Positions 12,735 through 23,107 of a stretch of 64,000 bases of DNA are shown one piece after another. The DNA is from Dermatemys mawii (lineage: Eukaryota > Chordata > Testudines > Dermatemydidae): assembly GCA_007922305.1 (NCBI GenBank), contig ML677334.1, positions 55,230,720 through 55,294,719 on the forward strand. Reading direction: 5' to 3'. The translations under genes and the position numbers were made by a program. Below the pieces are notes generated by a model. That model saw nothing but the letters and a program-made list of their open reading frames with translations. It was not told the origin of the DNA and did not search any database. Every line of letters begins with the position of its first letter. Within the stretch, counting starts at the first letter, position 1.

Positions 12735-15700
12735 CTATCAAAATGAACAGAGCAAGATAGGTCCACAAAAAGCTACAGACACAATAATAATTAAATTCAT
12801 CTCCTTTTAATTTAAATATATAGGCCCAGTGAACTCTGATTTCAGTACATCAAGAAATTATGGAGATAGTTATAATAGCAATCACAAGCTTTCCATACCC
12901 TCCCCCACCCTGTTTTGACAATTCTCTTGCAAAAGTACTGGAACCACTCAGGCACATTCTCCTAGTAACTATGACAGAAGCAGCAACAGAGTGACCTTGT
13001 TCTTGTCGATTTCAAGCCCTGATCCAGTTGAGCGACCCAGGAAATGTGCTGTGTATGAGCCCCTCCATGACCATTTGATGCTGTCTGAGGCAGATATTAG
13101 CAACAGACAGCTCATTTCTCTCTCTTTCTCAGGCACCCAGCAGCAAAAGATCATACTGTGGGGTAGGAGAGATAGCAGGGGAGGGGCCAGGGCTCACCTC
13201 CCCAGCCAGGACAGGACATGGGCAAACTACAGCCTGCTGGACCATCCTGTCCAATCCCCAGCCCTTCCCCTGTCATCTTCCCTCCCCCACAGCCACGCCA
13301 CTAGTGCTTGGGCCCACTGCTCCTGCCGGGGAGCGTTGCAGTAGCGTGACTGGCTCTGGCGAGTGGAGCAGGATTGGATAAGGGGCAGTAGGTCGCAGCG
13401 GCAGTTGGTTGCAGGGGCAGTCAGGGAACAGGAAGCATTGGATGGGGCAGAGACTTGGAGGAAGAGCAGTCAGGGGAGCGGGAGTGGGGTTCTGGGGAAC
13501 TGTTGGAGACGAGGTGTGGATACGTGTCAGGGCAGTCAAGGGACAGGGAGCAGTTGGATAGGGCGTGGAAGTCTCAGGGGGCAGGGGTGTGGATAGGGGT
13601 TGGGGCAGTCGGGGGGGATTGGGTAGGTGGTGGGATCCAGAGGGCAGTTGGGGGAGGTCATTAGTGGGGGCAGTCGGGACAAGGAGCGGGGGGGTTAGAT
13701 GGGAAGGGTTTCAAGGGGGTGGTTAGGGATAGGGGGGCTCTGAAGGTGGTGGTCAGGGGACAAGGAGCAGGGCGGTTGGATGTGTCAGGAATTCTGAGGG
13801 GGGCAGTCAGGCGGAAGGAAGTGGGAAGGGGTGGATAGGGGCGAGGGCTATGCTATTTGGGGAGGCACAGCCTTCCCTACCCGGCCCTCCATACCTTTTT
13901 ACAACCCCATGTGGCCCTTAGTCCAAAAAGTTTGCCCACCCCTTCTATATCTCAATCAGAATAAGCAGCATATAATCAAGGCTCCATGTATTCCACAACT
14001 GCAAAATTTACCGCAGAATTCAATCCTTGCTGCAGAATAGTGTTCTAGTGTCTTAACTTCCTTTTCTTAAAGGGAAATTACATTTCTAATCTTGGTTGCA
14101 AAGATACTCTGGTCGTGCTTTCAAGCATATAAGTCAATAACTACTGGAGTCTGCAAAAAGCCTTAAACATGACTCATGGGGTGTACAACCTCAGCCATCT
14201 CACTCCAGGACCCCAGGGCTAAAAAACTCTGGAATTTGGCAATTTTCCAAGATACCAGAGAATTCAGCCTTTTGCTGCAGAATTCATTGTTCATGGGGAA
14301 TAAGAATTGAGTGTTTTTAATGGTGATACAATAAATTAACACTGAGGCAGAATTTGGCCCCATTGTGATGCAGAGCACAGAAGGTCTTGTACAAAGTGCT
14401 TCCCCAGCAGCCTAGAAGAACAGTGAAAATCAGAAGCCAATTTCACACTTAAAGTTTACATGTAGAGGCACATGCATAATAACCCCAGACAGGAAAGGGA
14501 GCTGGCCTACTGGCAGGAAACAGCTCAGAACCACACCATGCCCTGCACTCATGGCCTAGCCATGCTTGCAAGTACCATTAAGTTAATTCATTCAGATTTG
14601 TGTTGGAATGCTTCTAACGGAAAGATCAGCATTGGCTCACTCTAGAAGAAGATGCTTCCTCGCCAAACATCAGGCCTGTCATGATACATGGCCTTTCAGG
14701 CAGAGATTGGCTGCTTTGGGATTGGTGGAGGAATATGAAATTCTTGGATATGTCCACAAAATAGAGCCTTCAAAACAGTGTCAGCTCCTCCCCTTACTAC
14801 TTTGAATTACTAGGGAAGGTTGGATGTTTGTTATCTAACTCCTCCCCAAAGTAAGCAAAGCATTGACACACAAAAAAAGTCTCCACATTTTTATTATTAA
14901 ATCCCTTAAGTTTTACTCTACATCACTGTCAGTGTATACTAATAAAATAAAACCAGCATTTCAATATTTCTAGAGGAGGAAATTTTAATGGTATTCATAT
15001 ACTAGTTTAAAGTCAAAGGTACACTATCATTAGCAGTGTCTTTGTACGTTCACTAGCATAATTCTCCAGTGAGCTGATCTAAAACAGATTGGGTTTCCAG
15101 TTAAATTACCGTTATCAGCAGGTACAAAATACATTTAGATTAAAATCTTACTGAGAGCACTCTGAGGTCTTTCCTTTGTTCTGATAGTCCATTATACACT
15201 GAATAAGATGGTTATTTTCATCCAACATCTGAAATAATAAAACAGAAGTCAGGAATAAGTTTCACACAATCTCTGCCATCCACATGACATCACCATTGAA
15301 AAAGTGCTTTCAAAACAAATTGTGTCTGCTCAAAACATAATAAGAAATCATTTGTAGAACTTTTCCCTCCTCTTACTCTTAATTTTCCATTTTTTTTATG
15401 GCTTTTAGTTTAGTTTAGGGTTTGGGATTTAAGTCACTGCTATAGTTACGGCTGCAAAATCATCCTCCTTCTAACTCCTATTCTTCCCTTGCCGCAATTG
15501 TCTATAAGTTTCCAAAAGTTTCATTTCCAAGTTTGGTCTCTGCACAGAAATTTGTTTTAAACAGCTTAATCAAAAAGTTTCCCCTCCTCTACCTCTGAAA
15601 TACTAGTGATTTGAAAAGAATAGCAACAGCTATGGGCAGAAAATTGAACATTACTTTGAAATAGACCTCACTGCTTTTTAAAATTAGACTTGATTAATGT

Positions 15701-18700
15701 ATGAGATTTTAGCACAATTGCACTCAATGAGTATAGAAAAATTGTATCAACTATTCTCTATCACATTTTGGAAGGGTTTAGGATTGTGAATACATGTGTA
15801 GCTAACTTACTTTTTAGTAAAAGAAAAGTTGTAATCACACAAATGAAAGAGGCACACTTCCTAATTTTCCGCAAAATGGGTTTCTCATGAATTTCTTGCA
15901 GTGTCCAAGACATCATTTTGGAGGTATCTATAGGCAAAGAGTACCTTATGTTTACCCCAAAAATGGAAAAGAGCCACTGCCAGAGATCTCATTGAAACCA
16001 TTAAGGAATTAACAATTAGCGATTTTATGTGAAAGGTGTTCATACACTAGTGATGGGTAGTACTGTAAGACTCTAAAATAGATTTTTGAAACATTCAATG
16101 TTCCTATGTAAAGAATAGTGAACTTGTACAATTAAGCTAACAGAAGTCAGGGAATGACAGTTAAAATTGCATGTGCAACCTTAACTGTGCCAGTGTTAGA
16201 ATTCTGTATTTATACACAAACTCTTCTGCAAATACAGTGGAGCCCCGGTACAACGCACCCCGCTACAATGTGAGTTCGGTTATAGCGCGGTTATACCGTG
16301 GCTCCCAAGTCCTGAGTTCTCTGTCCCCGGCAGGCGAGGGGGCCACGGCTTCTCTCCCCTGCTGGGCAGTGAGGAGAGAAGCTGCAGCCTCCCCTGCCAG
16401 GGGCAGAGAACTCAGCACTGCAGGTGGGGGCTGCGGCTTCTCTCCCCTCTGCCCAGCAGGGGAGAGAAGCTGCAGCCCCCACCTGCAGGGACAGAGAACT
16501 CCAGGGCTGCAGACTGCAGCCCGAGAGTTCCCTGTGGAAGCTGCAGCTCTGCGCCTGCCGGGACAGTGAGAGTCCCCCTGTCTGGCAGGCGGGGAGCTGC
16601 GGCTTCCCTAAAAGTCACTGCCCCGCACCTCCCGGGACCAGGGGAGTCCCCCTGTCTGGCAGGTGGGGAGCCGCGGCTTCCTTGAAAGCCGCTACCCCGC
16701 ACCTCCCGGGACCGGGGGACTCTGGGCTGCGGGAGCCCCCTGTCCCGGCAGGTGCCAGGACAGGGAACTCCAGGGCTGTAGGCGCCGGTGTCCCCTGCCC
16801 CCGGCAGGCGCAGCGCAGCGGCTTCCACAGAGAACTCTGGGGCTGCAGACTGCAGCCCTGGAGTTCTCTGTTCCTGGCAGGTGCGGGGCCAAAGCTTCTC
16901 TCCCCTGCTGGGCAGCGGGGAGAGAAGCGCAGCCCCCGCCTGCCGGGGAGTGGGGCCCTGCTATAACGCAGCTCCACATTTAGCGCGATGGGATTTTATG
17001 GATCCCATCTGTCACGTTATAGCGGGGCTCCACTGTATCTTGTGGATGTTTACAGGAAGCTCCAACCATGCATAAGGGGCAGAATGGGAGAGACAGGCAA
17101 CAAAGGCTGACATTGTAATAGCGGAGACAATTTTCAACATCTCAGTAGTGTATGAGAGCTTTGCTTCCATCTTCTATTTATTACCCTGTATTTTCTCCCC
17201 ATTCTATTGTATGTGTTCCCTGGATGACTGAATCACTGTCTTCAAAGTGCTCCAAATATTCCTGATGGCATTCTGTGCCAAAAAATTAAAAATTCTGCAT
17301 GCAATATTTTAAAATTCTGCACATTTTATTTGTTCATAAATGCAGAGGCTCCAGCACGGTAGTGGGGAGCACAAGTCACTGACTACACGAAGGTGAGAGA
17401 TCACCTTTCAGCCTCCCCACTCTCCACCCCTGGGACCCGTACTCAGTGGTGAGGCTGCACCCAAACCTGACACAGCACAAGGCTTGGGCCTGCCCCCGAN
17501 NNNNNNNNNNNNNNNNNNNNNNNNNNNNNNNNNNNNNNNNNNNNNNNNNNNNNNNNNNNNNNNNNNNNNNNNNNNNNNNNNNNNNNNNNNNNNNNNNNNN
17601 NNNNNNNNNNNNNNNNNNNNNNNNNNNNNNNNNNNNNNNNNNNNNNNNNNNNNNNNNNNNNNNNNNNNNNNNNNNNNNNNNNNNNNNNNNNNNNNNNNNN
17701 NNNNNNNNNNNNNNNNNNNNNNNNNNNNNNNNNNNNNNNNNNNNNNNNNNNNNNNNNNNNNNNNNNNNNNNNNNNNNNNNNNNNNNNNNNNNNNNNNNNN
17801 NNNNNNNNNNNNNNNNNNNNNNNNNNNNNNNNNNNNNNNNNNNNNNNNNNNNNNNNNNNNNNNNNNNNNNNNNNNNNNNNNNNNNNNNNNNNNNNNNNNC
17901 CCACCCCTGCTCCACTCAAACCATAATCTCACTTCAGTAATGTGCAAGATTAAAAAAAACAAAAAAACCTCTTACTGACAAAACTAAATTAAGAAACTGC
18001 AGTTTTGATTTACCTCACCAATAAGCACTAGACAAAGACCAAAGTTATAAAACATTACATCCAAATTAAACAGCCTCTTAGAATTAGTATGCTAATGTAC
18101 AATTATTTTTTTTATTTTTTATTTTTGCTTTCTGTGTGTATAAATGCATCTTACTTCTGTTCCAGTCTGTGCATCCGATGAAGTGGGCTATAGCCCAGGA
18201 AAGCTTATGCTGAAATAAACTGGTTAGTCTCTAAGGTGCCACAAGTATTCCTCATCTTATTCTCCAGTAAGATGAAGTATGACAATTAACTAATGAATAC
18301 ATCTCATATACAGAGTTAGTTGTCTGACATATCCCAATTAGAGAGACCTGGTATGGGGGTGACGGGGGGCAGGGACCAACTTCTACCAGTGAGACACAAG
18401 CTTTCAAGGCATAGAGAGCTCTTTTTCACATCTAGGAAAGGTACTTCCACCCTCCAATCCTGCATCCCCAGTCCCTCTCCTCCACCCACCCACCAAATCC
18501 CACATCCCTAATGTCCCCATTATTAATCCCATGGTCCCCTCCACTGTCCCACTCCCCCCACCCGGCACCCCCCCCCCCCCCGTGGGCCCTCATCCCCCGC
18601 CCCCCCCCCCCTGTCCCATACCGGACGCCCTCAGGCCCAGCGTGTTCCCAGTCGCCACCCCCCGGCCGGGCCGGAAGCGGGCCGGAGTCGGGCCTGGCCC

Positions 18701-18778
18701 CTCCCCCACCTTCTGGATAGCGGCTGGCGTGATCTCGCCCTTCCCCCGCTGCCTCGGGGCCGCGAATGCCACCGACAT
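12650..18778 (-). CDS. SS18: SS18, 5' part of coding region (exons 1-3 of a larger gene)
   Basis: SS18 is a subunit of the nuclear BAF (SWI/SNF) chromatin-remodelling complex and a transcriptional co-activator. Three coding exons join in frame (69 + 77 + 85 bp = 77 codons) into the SNH (SYT N-terminal homology) domain, which starts MSVAFAAPRQRGKGEITPAA and ends at ...NQNMQSLLPA. All splice sites follow GT/AG, and codon 49 (Gln) is split between exons 2 and 3. The residues match SS18 rather than its paralogue SS18L1, which differs in the first exon. The glutamine/glycine/proline/tyrosine-rich QPGY part is not seen anywhere in 1-12649, so the remaining exons must lie left of the window. Human synteny (SS18 minus, then PSMA8 and TAF4B plus) supports the call. 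Introns carry CR1, hAT, Tigger and foldback elements and one assembly gap. Confidence 0.94.
12735..13211 (-). other. SS18 intron 2, unique-looking sequence
   Basis: It includes the exon 3 acceptor region. Nothing else was recognised. Confidence 0.5.
13212..13943. mobile_element. hAT non-autonomous element with G-rich minisatellite interior
   Basis: The left end resembles CAGGacATGGGCAAACTAC and the right end is AAAAAGTTTGCCCACCCC. This is the same family as 61265-62374, sharing the segment cacagccttccctaccygg near the right end. The interior 13370-13830 is an imperfect tandem array of ggggcagtcagggaacaggag-like units. The target duplication is eroded. Confidence 0.72.
13945..15151 (-). other. 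SS18 intron 2, no recognised feature
   Basis: Nothing beyond scattered low-complexity sequence was recognised. The segment next to 15151 carries the exon 2 donor. Confidence 0.5.
15152..15228 (-). CDS. SS18: SS18 coding exon 2
   Basis: The exon holds 25 codons plus two bases, encoding MLDENNHLIQCIMDYQNKGK and then TSECS. It is flanked by an AG acceptor (15229-15230) and a GTAAGAT donor starting at 15151. The last two bases (CA) join the first base of exon 3 to make the Gln codon. The residues belong to the SNH domain. Confidence 0.95.
15229..16232 (-). other. SS18 intron 1, no recognised feature
   Basis: AT-rich intron sequence; the exon 2 acceptor is at 15229-15230. No repeat was recognised. 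Confidence 0.5.
16235..17035 (+). mobile_element. Tc1/mariner (Tigger/pogo-like) non-autonomous element, copy A
   Basis: The ends CAGTGGAGCCCCGGTACAAC and TTATAGCGGGGCTCCACTG are inverted repeats flanked by TA on both sides (16233-16234, 17036-17037), the Tc1/mariner target. The CAGT termini fit the pogo/Tigger branch. The interior is CpG-rich with many internal short inverted segments (ctctcccctgctgggcag and reverse), so all its long open frames on both strands are spurious. Confidence 0.78.
16235..17499 (+). repeat. Inverted duplicate block, copy A (1265 bp up to assembly gap)
   Basis: This block matches the reverse complement of 38585-39849 at exactly equal length and about 99% identity by eye. 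It comprises an 801-bp Tigger-type element (16235-17035) plus 464 bp of its right flank, including the characteristic word attctgtgccaaaaaattaa. The match ends on the left exactly at the element terminus and on the right at the gap. Confidence 0.93.
17500..17899. other. Assembly gap, 400 N
   Basis: An unresolved run of N, probably sized arbitrarily. The sequence entering from the left matches block B up to 38585, and in B the next stretch is a GC-rich minisatellite (about 37860-38560). The gap therefore probably hides similar repetitive sequence. This last point is inference. Confidence 0.98.
18163..18262 (+). repeat. Interspersed repeat with GTGGGC...GCCCA hairpin core, copy 1
   Basis: The unit reads tccgatgaagtgggctatag, continues with cccaggaaagcttatgc, and ends with ttagtctctaaggtgccaca. 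The same words occur at 22874-23107 in two orientations. This is a very common sauropsid repeat tail, possibly from a Penelope-like element; that assignment is from memory and uncertain. Confidence 0.6.
18568..18611. repeat. Two poly-C runs (14 and 12 bases)
   Basis: C runs occupy 18568-18581 and 18600-18611, in SS18 intron 1 about 100 bases past the exon 1 donor. On the SS18 sense strand they are poly-G. Confidence 0.9.
18710..18778 (-). CDS. SS18: SS18 coding exon 1
   Basis: The exon holds 23 codons beginning MSVAFAAPRQRGKGEITPAA. The ATG at 18778-18776 is chosen because the peptide from this Met matches the known SS18 start exactly. Upstream in-frame codons are in a GC-rich leader. The exon ends in AAG before a GTGGGG donor at 18709, which is weaker than the GTAAGT consensus. 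It lies in a CpG-rich region. Confidence 0.95.
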
Positions 18779-19300
18779 GTCGGGTCCCTGCGCGTGGGAG
18801 AATCCCGCGCCCTGGCCGCGGACGAAGCAGCGGCGGGAGGAGGGAGCGATCCGAGCAGAACATTCACCACCGCGAGAGGGGAGGGGGGGTGTGACGGCTC
18901 CTCGGGTCAGCCCATCCCGGTCGCGAAGAGGGGGAGACAAGCCCCAAGCCACTGCCTCCCCTTCCTCTTTCCGCGGGTGGAAGCCCCAGTAACACTGGGA
19001 CCATCTCGCTCCGCTTAGCGAGAAGCGGCTCCACCGACAGGGAGCGCCCTCTTGGCTGCTTTAAACGCTTCCTCTTAGTTACACATTCCGTACCCCCCTT
19101 GCGATTATGGTACATTCCTACCCAGAGCTCCTTTGAGAGGTTGTAAGTGGTACGGCCGGGAGCAGGGGGAGCCTGAAGTGCTCACTTTACAGGGGAAAGT
19201 GGCTAGTTCCACCCTGCCCCCGGCCTTGGTTGCGACCACTCAGTACGCTCCTGGCCGGGGCAGCCTATGCGAACAGTGGAGGGGGAGGAGTCTTGGCAGG

Positions 19301-19925
19301 CGCGTGATCCTGCCCTTGGGGTCCGCTCCGCCGCTCGTCCAGCCCCCTGGGAAAGGTCCATGGACTCCACTGATGCAGGGTCAAGGCCCCTGTAAAGACT
19401 CCGGCTGGGAAGCTGCAGCTGTGACATTTCAACATGTGCAGAGGGGACACAGATGACTTTATTTTGGAACTGACTTATCTCCAACTGAGGTGCCAGAACC
19501 GATACACCAAACGTGTAAAGGAACAACCCTAGATGGAATTAGATTACATTGCCAAATCGCACCAAACACCCCTACTTCAAATCAAACAGCCTGGTTTAGT
19601 TTCTTTACCTATTAGCTTAGCCAACAAAACCTAGTGCACTACCACCCGCTGCTGCTTTACTTCTGAAGCAGGGCCAAAACTTGCAAAAACTAGTTTAATG
19701 CGTTACAGAAAAAAAATTAAAATTCTTAGCCCTGATTCTGCAATAATACCAAGTTTGAAAGCTCCCCAAAATAAACCACTCTATAAAGTAAAACGAAAGA
19801 ACGGATGCAAAGATTGTAGGCACAAATATAAGATGGTAGTTGCAAATGAGAGCAGGATATTTCCAAACTACAAGTTTGGAAATAGTTTCTTTTTAAGTCC
19901 ACTCCTGTTTGGAGAGGAGATAGTC
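19301..19925. other. Sequence upstream of the SS18 promoter, no recognised feature
   Basis: No gene or bounded repeat was recognised between the CpG-rich region and the first MITE. Confidence 0.5.
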
Positions 19926-19928
19926 TTA

Positions 19929-20607
19929 GGGCTTGGTTACACTGGCACTTTATACCGCAATACAGCCTCCCAAAGCGCTCTACCTTACTACTTGTCCACA
20001 CTGGCGGGGCACGTAGAGCGCTATTAGTCCGCAGCTGTAGCAGCCCTGGTACTCCTTGCCAGAGGATTAACAGCTGTTGCATATTAGGCTTTAGCTATAG
20101 TGTAAACGGGTAGTAATAATACTGTGCTTTGAGTGATCTCTGGAAATGCCCCCTAATCTACTTAAGTCAATTGACCTCTCTTCCCTTTGTTTTGAACTCA
20201 GCTGGAGGAATGCGGAAGTACATTTTCAGAGCTTATGTGTAACTGGGCAAATCAACAAAGCAAATGTTGAGTGAGTGAGTGAGAAGCAGAAGATTAGGAG
20301 GATCTGCATTTAAAAGACAGCGTGCTGACACACTCTCAGCACTCCAAAAATCTGCTCTCTCTCCCCCTCCACATACATACACAACACTCCACCCCACCTC
20401 CCTCATTTGAAAAGCACTTTGCAACCAGCTGAATGCTGGGATAGCTGCCCATAATGCACTACTCCCAGTGCTGCTGCAAGTGCAAATGTGGCCACACCAG
20501 TGCGGTTGCGGCTGTCAGTGTGGACACACTGGAGTGCTTTCCCTGGAGCTGTATCTGAAGGCGGATATAACCGAAAGTGCTATAAAGCTGGAAGTGTAAC
20601 CAAGCCC
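19929..20607. mobile_element. Harbinger-type MITE 1 (679 bp)
   Basis: The ends GGGCTTGGTTACACT and AGTGTAACCAAGCCC are perfect 15-bp inverted repeats. TTA lies on the left (19926-19928) and TAA on the right (20608-20610), consistent with the three-base TWA target of PIF/Harbinger. The interior carries short words shared with the ends of the coding element at 52141-55995 (agcgct, tgtccacactggc, cagtgcattatggg-like). Confidence 0.88.
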
Positions 20608-20610
20608 TAA

Positions 20611-20828
20611 GGCCATATCAATATACCAGTACAGCTACACTGCTGCAGAACATATGGTGAAAATGTTCTATGCTGATAGGAGAAAGCATACCGAAAAAAA
20701 CCCACCTCCGGGAGTGGCATAAACTACATCAGCAAGAGAGCTGTATTGTACACACAAACTCAGGAAAGTATAACTTACGTTGCTCAGGGGAGTAGAATAG
20801 TCACACATATTTTAGTGTAGACATAGCC
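20611..20828. mobile_element. Harbinger-type MITE 2 (218 bp)
   Basis: It begins GGCCATATCAATAT directly after the TAA of MITE 1 and ends TAGTGTAGACATAGCC before TTA (20829-20831). The ends match as inverted repeats at 9 of 14 positions. It is an older copy than MITE 1. Confidence 0.65.
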
Positions 20829-20831
20829 TTA

Positions 20832-21110
20832 GAGCTGGTCTACACTGGGGGGGTCGACCTAAGATACACAACTTCAGCTACGCGAATAGTGTAACTGAAG
20901 TCGAAGTGTCTTAGGTCAACTTACCTGGCCATCCTCGCGGCGGTGAGTCAACCACTTCTGCTCCCCTTCTCCGCTTCCACCTCTTGCAGAGATGGTGTTC
21001 CGGGGAGCACATTCAGGGATCAATTTATCACATCTAGACAAGATACAATAAATTAATCCCTGATACATCGAACACTACCCACTGATCCAGCGGGTAGTAT
21101 AAATGTACCC
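20832..21110. mobile_element. Harbinger-type MITE 3 (279 bp)
   Basis: It begins GAGCTGGTCTACACTGGGGG and ends in a decayed GTATAAATGTACCC. TTA is present at both sides (20829-20831, 21111-21113). The interior has gtcgacctaag and its inverse cttaggtcaac, as usual for this MITE type. Confidence 0.75.
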
Positions 21111-21124
21111 TTAAATTGTCATTC

Positions 21125-21185
21125 TCACAGGCCTGTTCTTAAGAACGGCCATATTGGGTCAGTATGGGCCATCAAGCAGTGACCT
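21125..21185 (-). mobile_element. CR1 3'-end fragment
   Basis: The phrase ttaagaacggccatattggg followed by tcagtatgggccat corresponds to the 3' end of CR1 in antisense, as at 57940-57970. No further CR1 sequence follows. Confidence 0.6.
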
Positions 21186-22315
21186 TCTTCCTTACCTATT
21201 GTGTTGTGTTGGGAGCTCTTCACATGGTATCTTTGGTGTGGTTTTGGTCAGTGTCCTTTGATGGATGATTTCTGCTTTTTGAGTGACAATAAACGATACC
21301 ATACCAAGAAGTATAAGCAAGTCTGCTCCCAGACATTGATTATTGCTCTCCTTCAGCTGGTTGCTGGCTCAGATCTTTGACTCACTGCTCAGACCACTCT
21401 CCTCAAGCACTAACCTCACTGGTTCTCAGGAGCTGCCTGGCCACCATGCAAGCATGCTGCTGCCCGCCTACCAACCTACTTTCACCTTCTCAGTCCTACT
21501 CTGGGCTGTCCTCTTTCCTCCGCTTCTGTTCTTTTAGGATTTAACTGTAACTACCTATCAGGTCCTTTTGCCTATCTTTTTCCTTCACAGCCAGTTCTCA
21601 GTGGTTCAGCAGCCAAATTAGCAATCAAGAGAGCGTGAACTTATTGTTTCATTTACTGTACTACTATATATTCATTTGTAAACAGCGTGACTGGGGAAAT
21701 ATTTATATATAAAAAAATTCTCAAAGCAATATGACTGACCAAGTATTATTTTATCAACTACAGTTGGTTAATAACACAGTAGAAGTAGCCTTATTGGTTA
21801 ATTATTAACCTGGTTACTAAATCATACAGTGTTTTAATATCACACGCTGGAAAGAGCCACAGAAGATGAATTAAAGAGCCACTTGTGGCTCCGGAGCCTC
21901 AATCTGAGTATCACTGGTTTAGAGAGTCCATTCCTGAAAAGCTCTAAAGGTAATGAGTGCATAGATCATTGTGGCTAAATCAGATTCTGATAGAAGAGGG
22001 TGTAGTCACCTAGCCAACTGTAAATGGAAAAGGTTTTTTTGTTTGCTTGTTTGTTTTTAAGCAGCTACAGTTATTTGGGCCTAAAAAAAAAAATAAAGGT
22101 AAGGCATTCAGGAGGATCCCAAGGCAGTAGGCTATCCTGACAATTGAAGGACCAAGGCCTTTGATGGATGTTATCGATACTGACAAGTCTTCAAAAGTGC
22201 TTTCTTCTACCCACACCCTAATCTGCTATAGGGCCTACTAGAGGATTCTTCTGTGCTTTTTAAACTAACCTCCCAGGGCTTTTTCCTGGAGACACTTCTT
22301 CTTCTTCAGTGAGTT
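21186..22315. other. Intergenic, SS18-PSMA8; one hAT fragment
   Basis: A right-hand hAT end may lie at 21850-21922 (cttgtggctccggagcctca, then atcactgg). Otherwise nothing was recognised. Confidence 0.4.
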
Positions 22316-22366
22316 GCCTCTGCTCTGCCCTGCCCTGCCTTGCCCTGCCCTGCCTTGCCTTGCCCA
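22316..22366. repeat. Pentanucleotide microsatellite (TGCCC/TGCCT)n
   Basis: About ten imperfect TGCCY units stand in direct tandem. Confidence 0.85.
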
Positions 22367-22873
22367 GGACTCTAGCAATTGTCCACATTGTCTCCCAAGG
22401 AACTTGCTACTGCTTTTGCTCTCCGTTCCTTATTGACTTCTGACTCTTATAGCCCTAGGTGCTACCCTACCCTCTTAATTGGCCAAACTGGGGGCACTTT
22501 TTCTAGCAGTGGGACCTCGACCTGCTTCTTTTAAAGGGGCCAGCCACTCTGTGACAATGTTTGATGTTGAAGTGCAGAGCTAGATACCACCCACATACTG
22601 GTCACTTTGAACCTATGCTGTTGTAGAACTGATGAATTAAATTGTTTCTTTTCTTTAATTTTTATTATTAATATAACTTTATAAGTAAATTTTTATGAAT
22701 GAAACAACATTCTTTCATAAAACTGGTTACCCCAATAATTGGCTAATTGACAATTAAGCTGCTTGTTAAGAGCCATAGCTGTTCAGGGGGCTACCCTTGT
22801 AAGTTTCACTTTGAATCCAATTGCTGTTTAAATCGCTGAAACTTGCACAACATTGACACTGAAACTTTGTCAA

Positions 22874-23107
22874 CATTGACAAAGAATCCTGTGGCACCTT
22901 CAAGATTAACTAAAGTATTGAAGCATAAGCTTTTGTGGGCTAATACCCACTTCGTCGGATGTATGCATCCAACAAAGTAAGTTTTAGCCCACGAAAGCTT
23001 ATGCTTTCAGTTTTCAAAGTATTCAGTACTTTAGTTAGTCTTTAGGTGCCACAGGACTCTTTGTCACTTCTGCAATTCCAGACTAACACGGCTACCTCTC
23101 TGATTCG
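22874..23107. repeat. Head-to-head pair of the hairpin-core repeat (copies 2 and 3)
   Basis: The left half (22874-22966) reads in antisense: gacaaagaatcctgtggcac, then gcataagcttttgtgggcta. The right half (22970-23107) reads in sense: tagcccacgaaagcttatgc, ggtgccacaggactctttgt, gactaacacggctacc. The two halves form a long imperfect palindrome. Confidence 0.82.

Larger units (their letters stand above)
18500..19300 (-). promoter_or_regulatory. SS18: SS18 CpG-rich promoter and 5' leader
   Basis: GC and CpG content rises sharply from about 18500 to 19300, around and upstream of SS18 exon 1, against AT-rich surroundings. This fits a CpG-island promoter of a housekeeping chromatin gene. No TATA box is obvious. 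The exact transcription start cannot be read from sequence alone. Confidence 0.7.

Noticed and set aside
16171..17075. Many overlapping 60-180-codon frames on both strands
   Set aside because: They all lie in the CpG-rich Tigger-type element. The same frames recur in copy B, with no protein-like features.
17376..17978. Open frames of 158-184 codons spanning the N gap
   Set aside because: They exist only because N codons are read as X. There is no real coding evidence.
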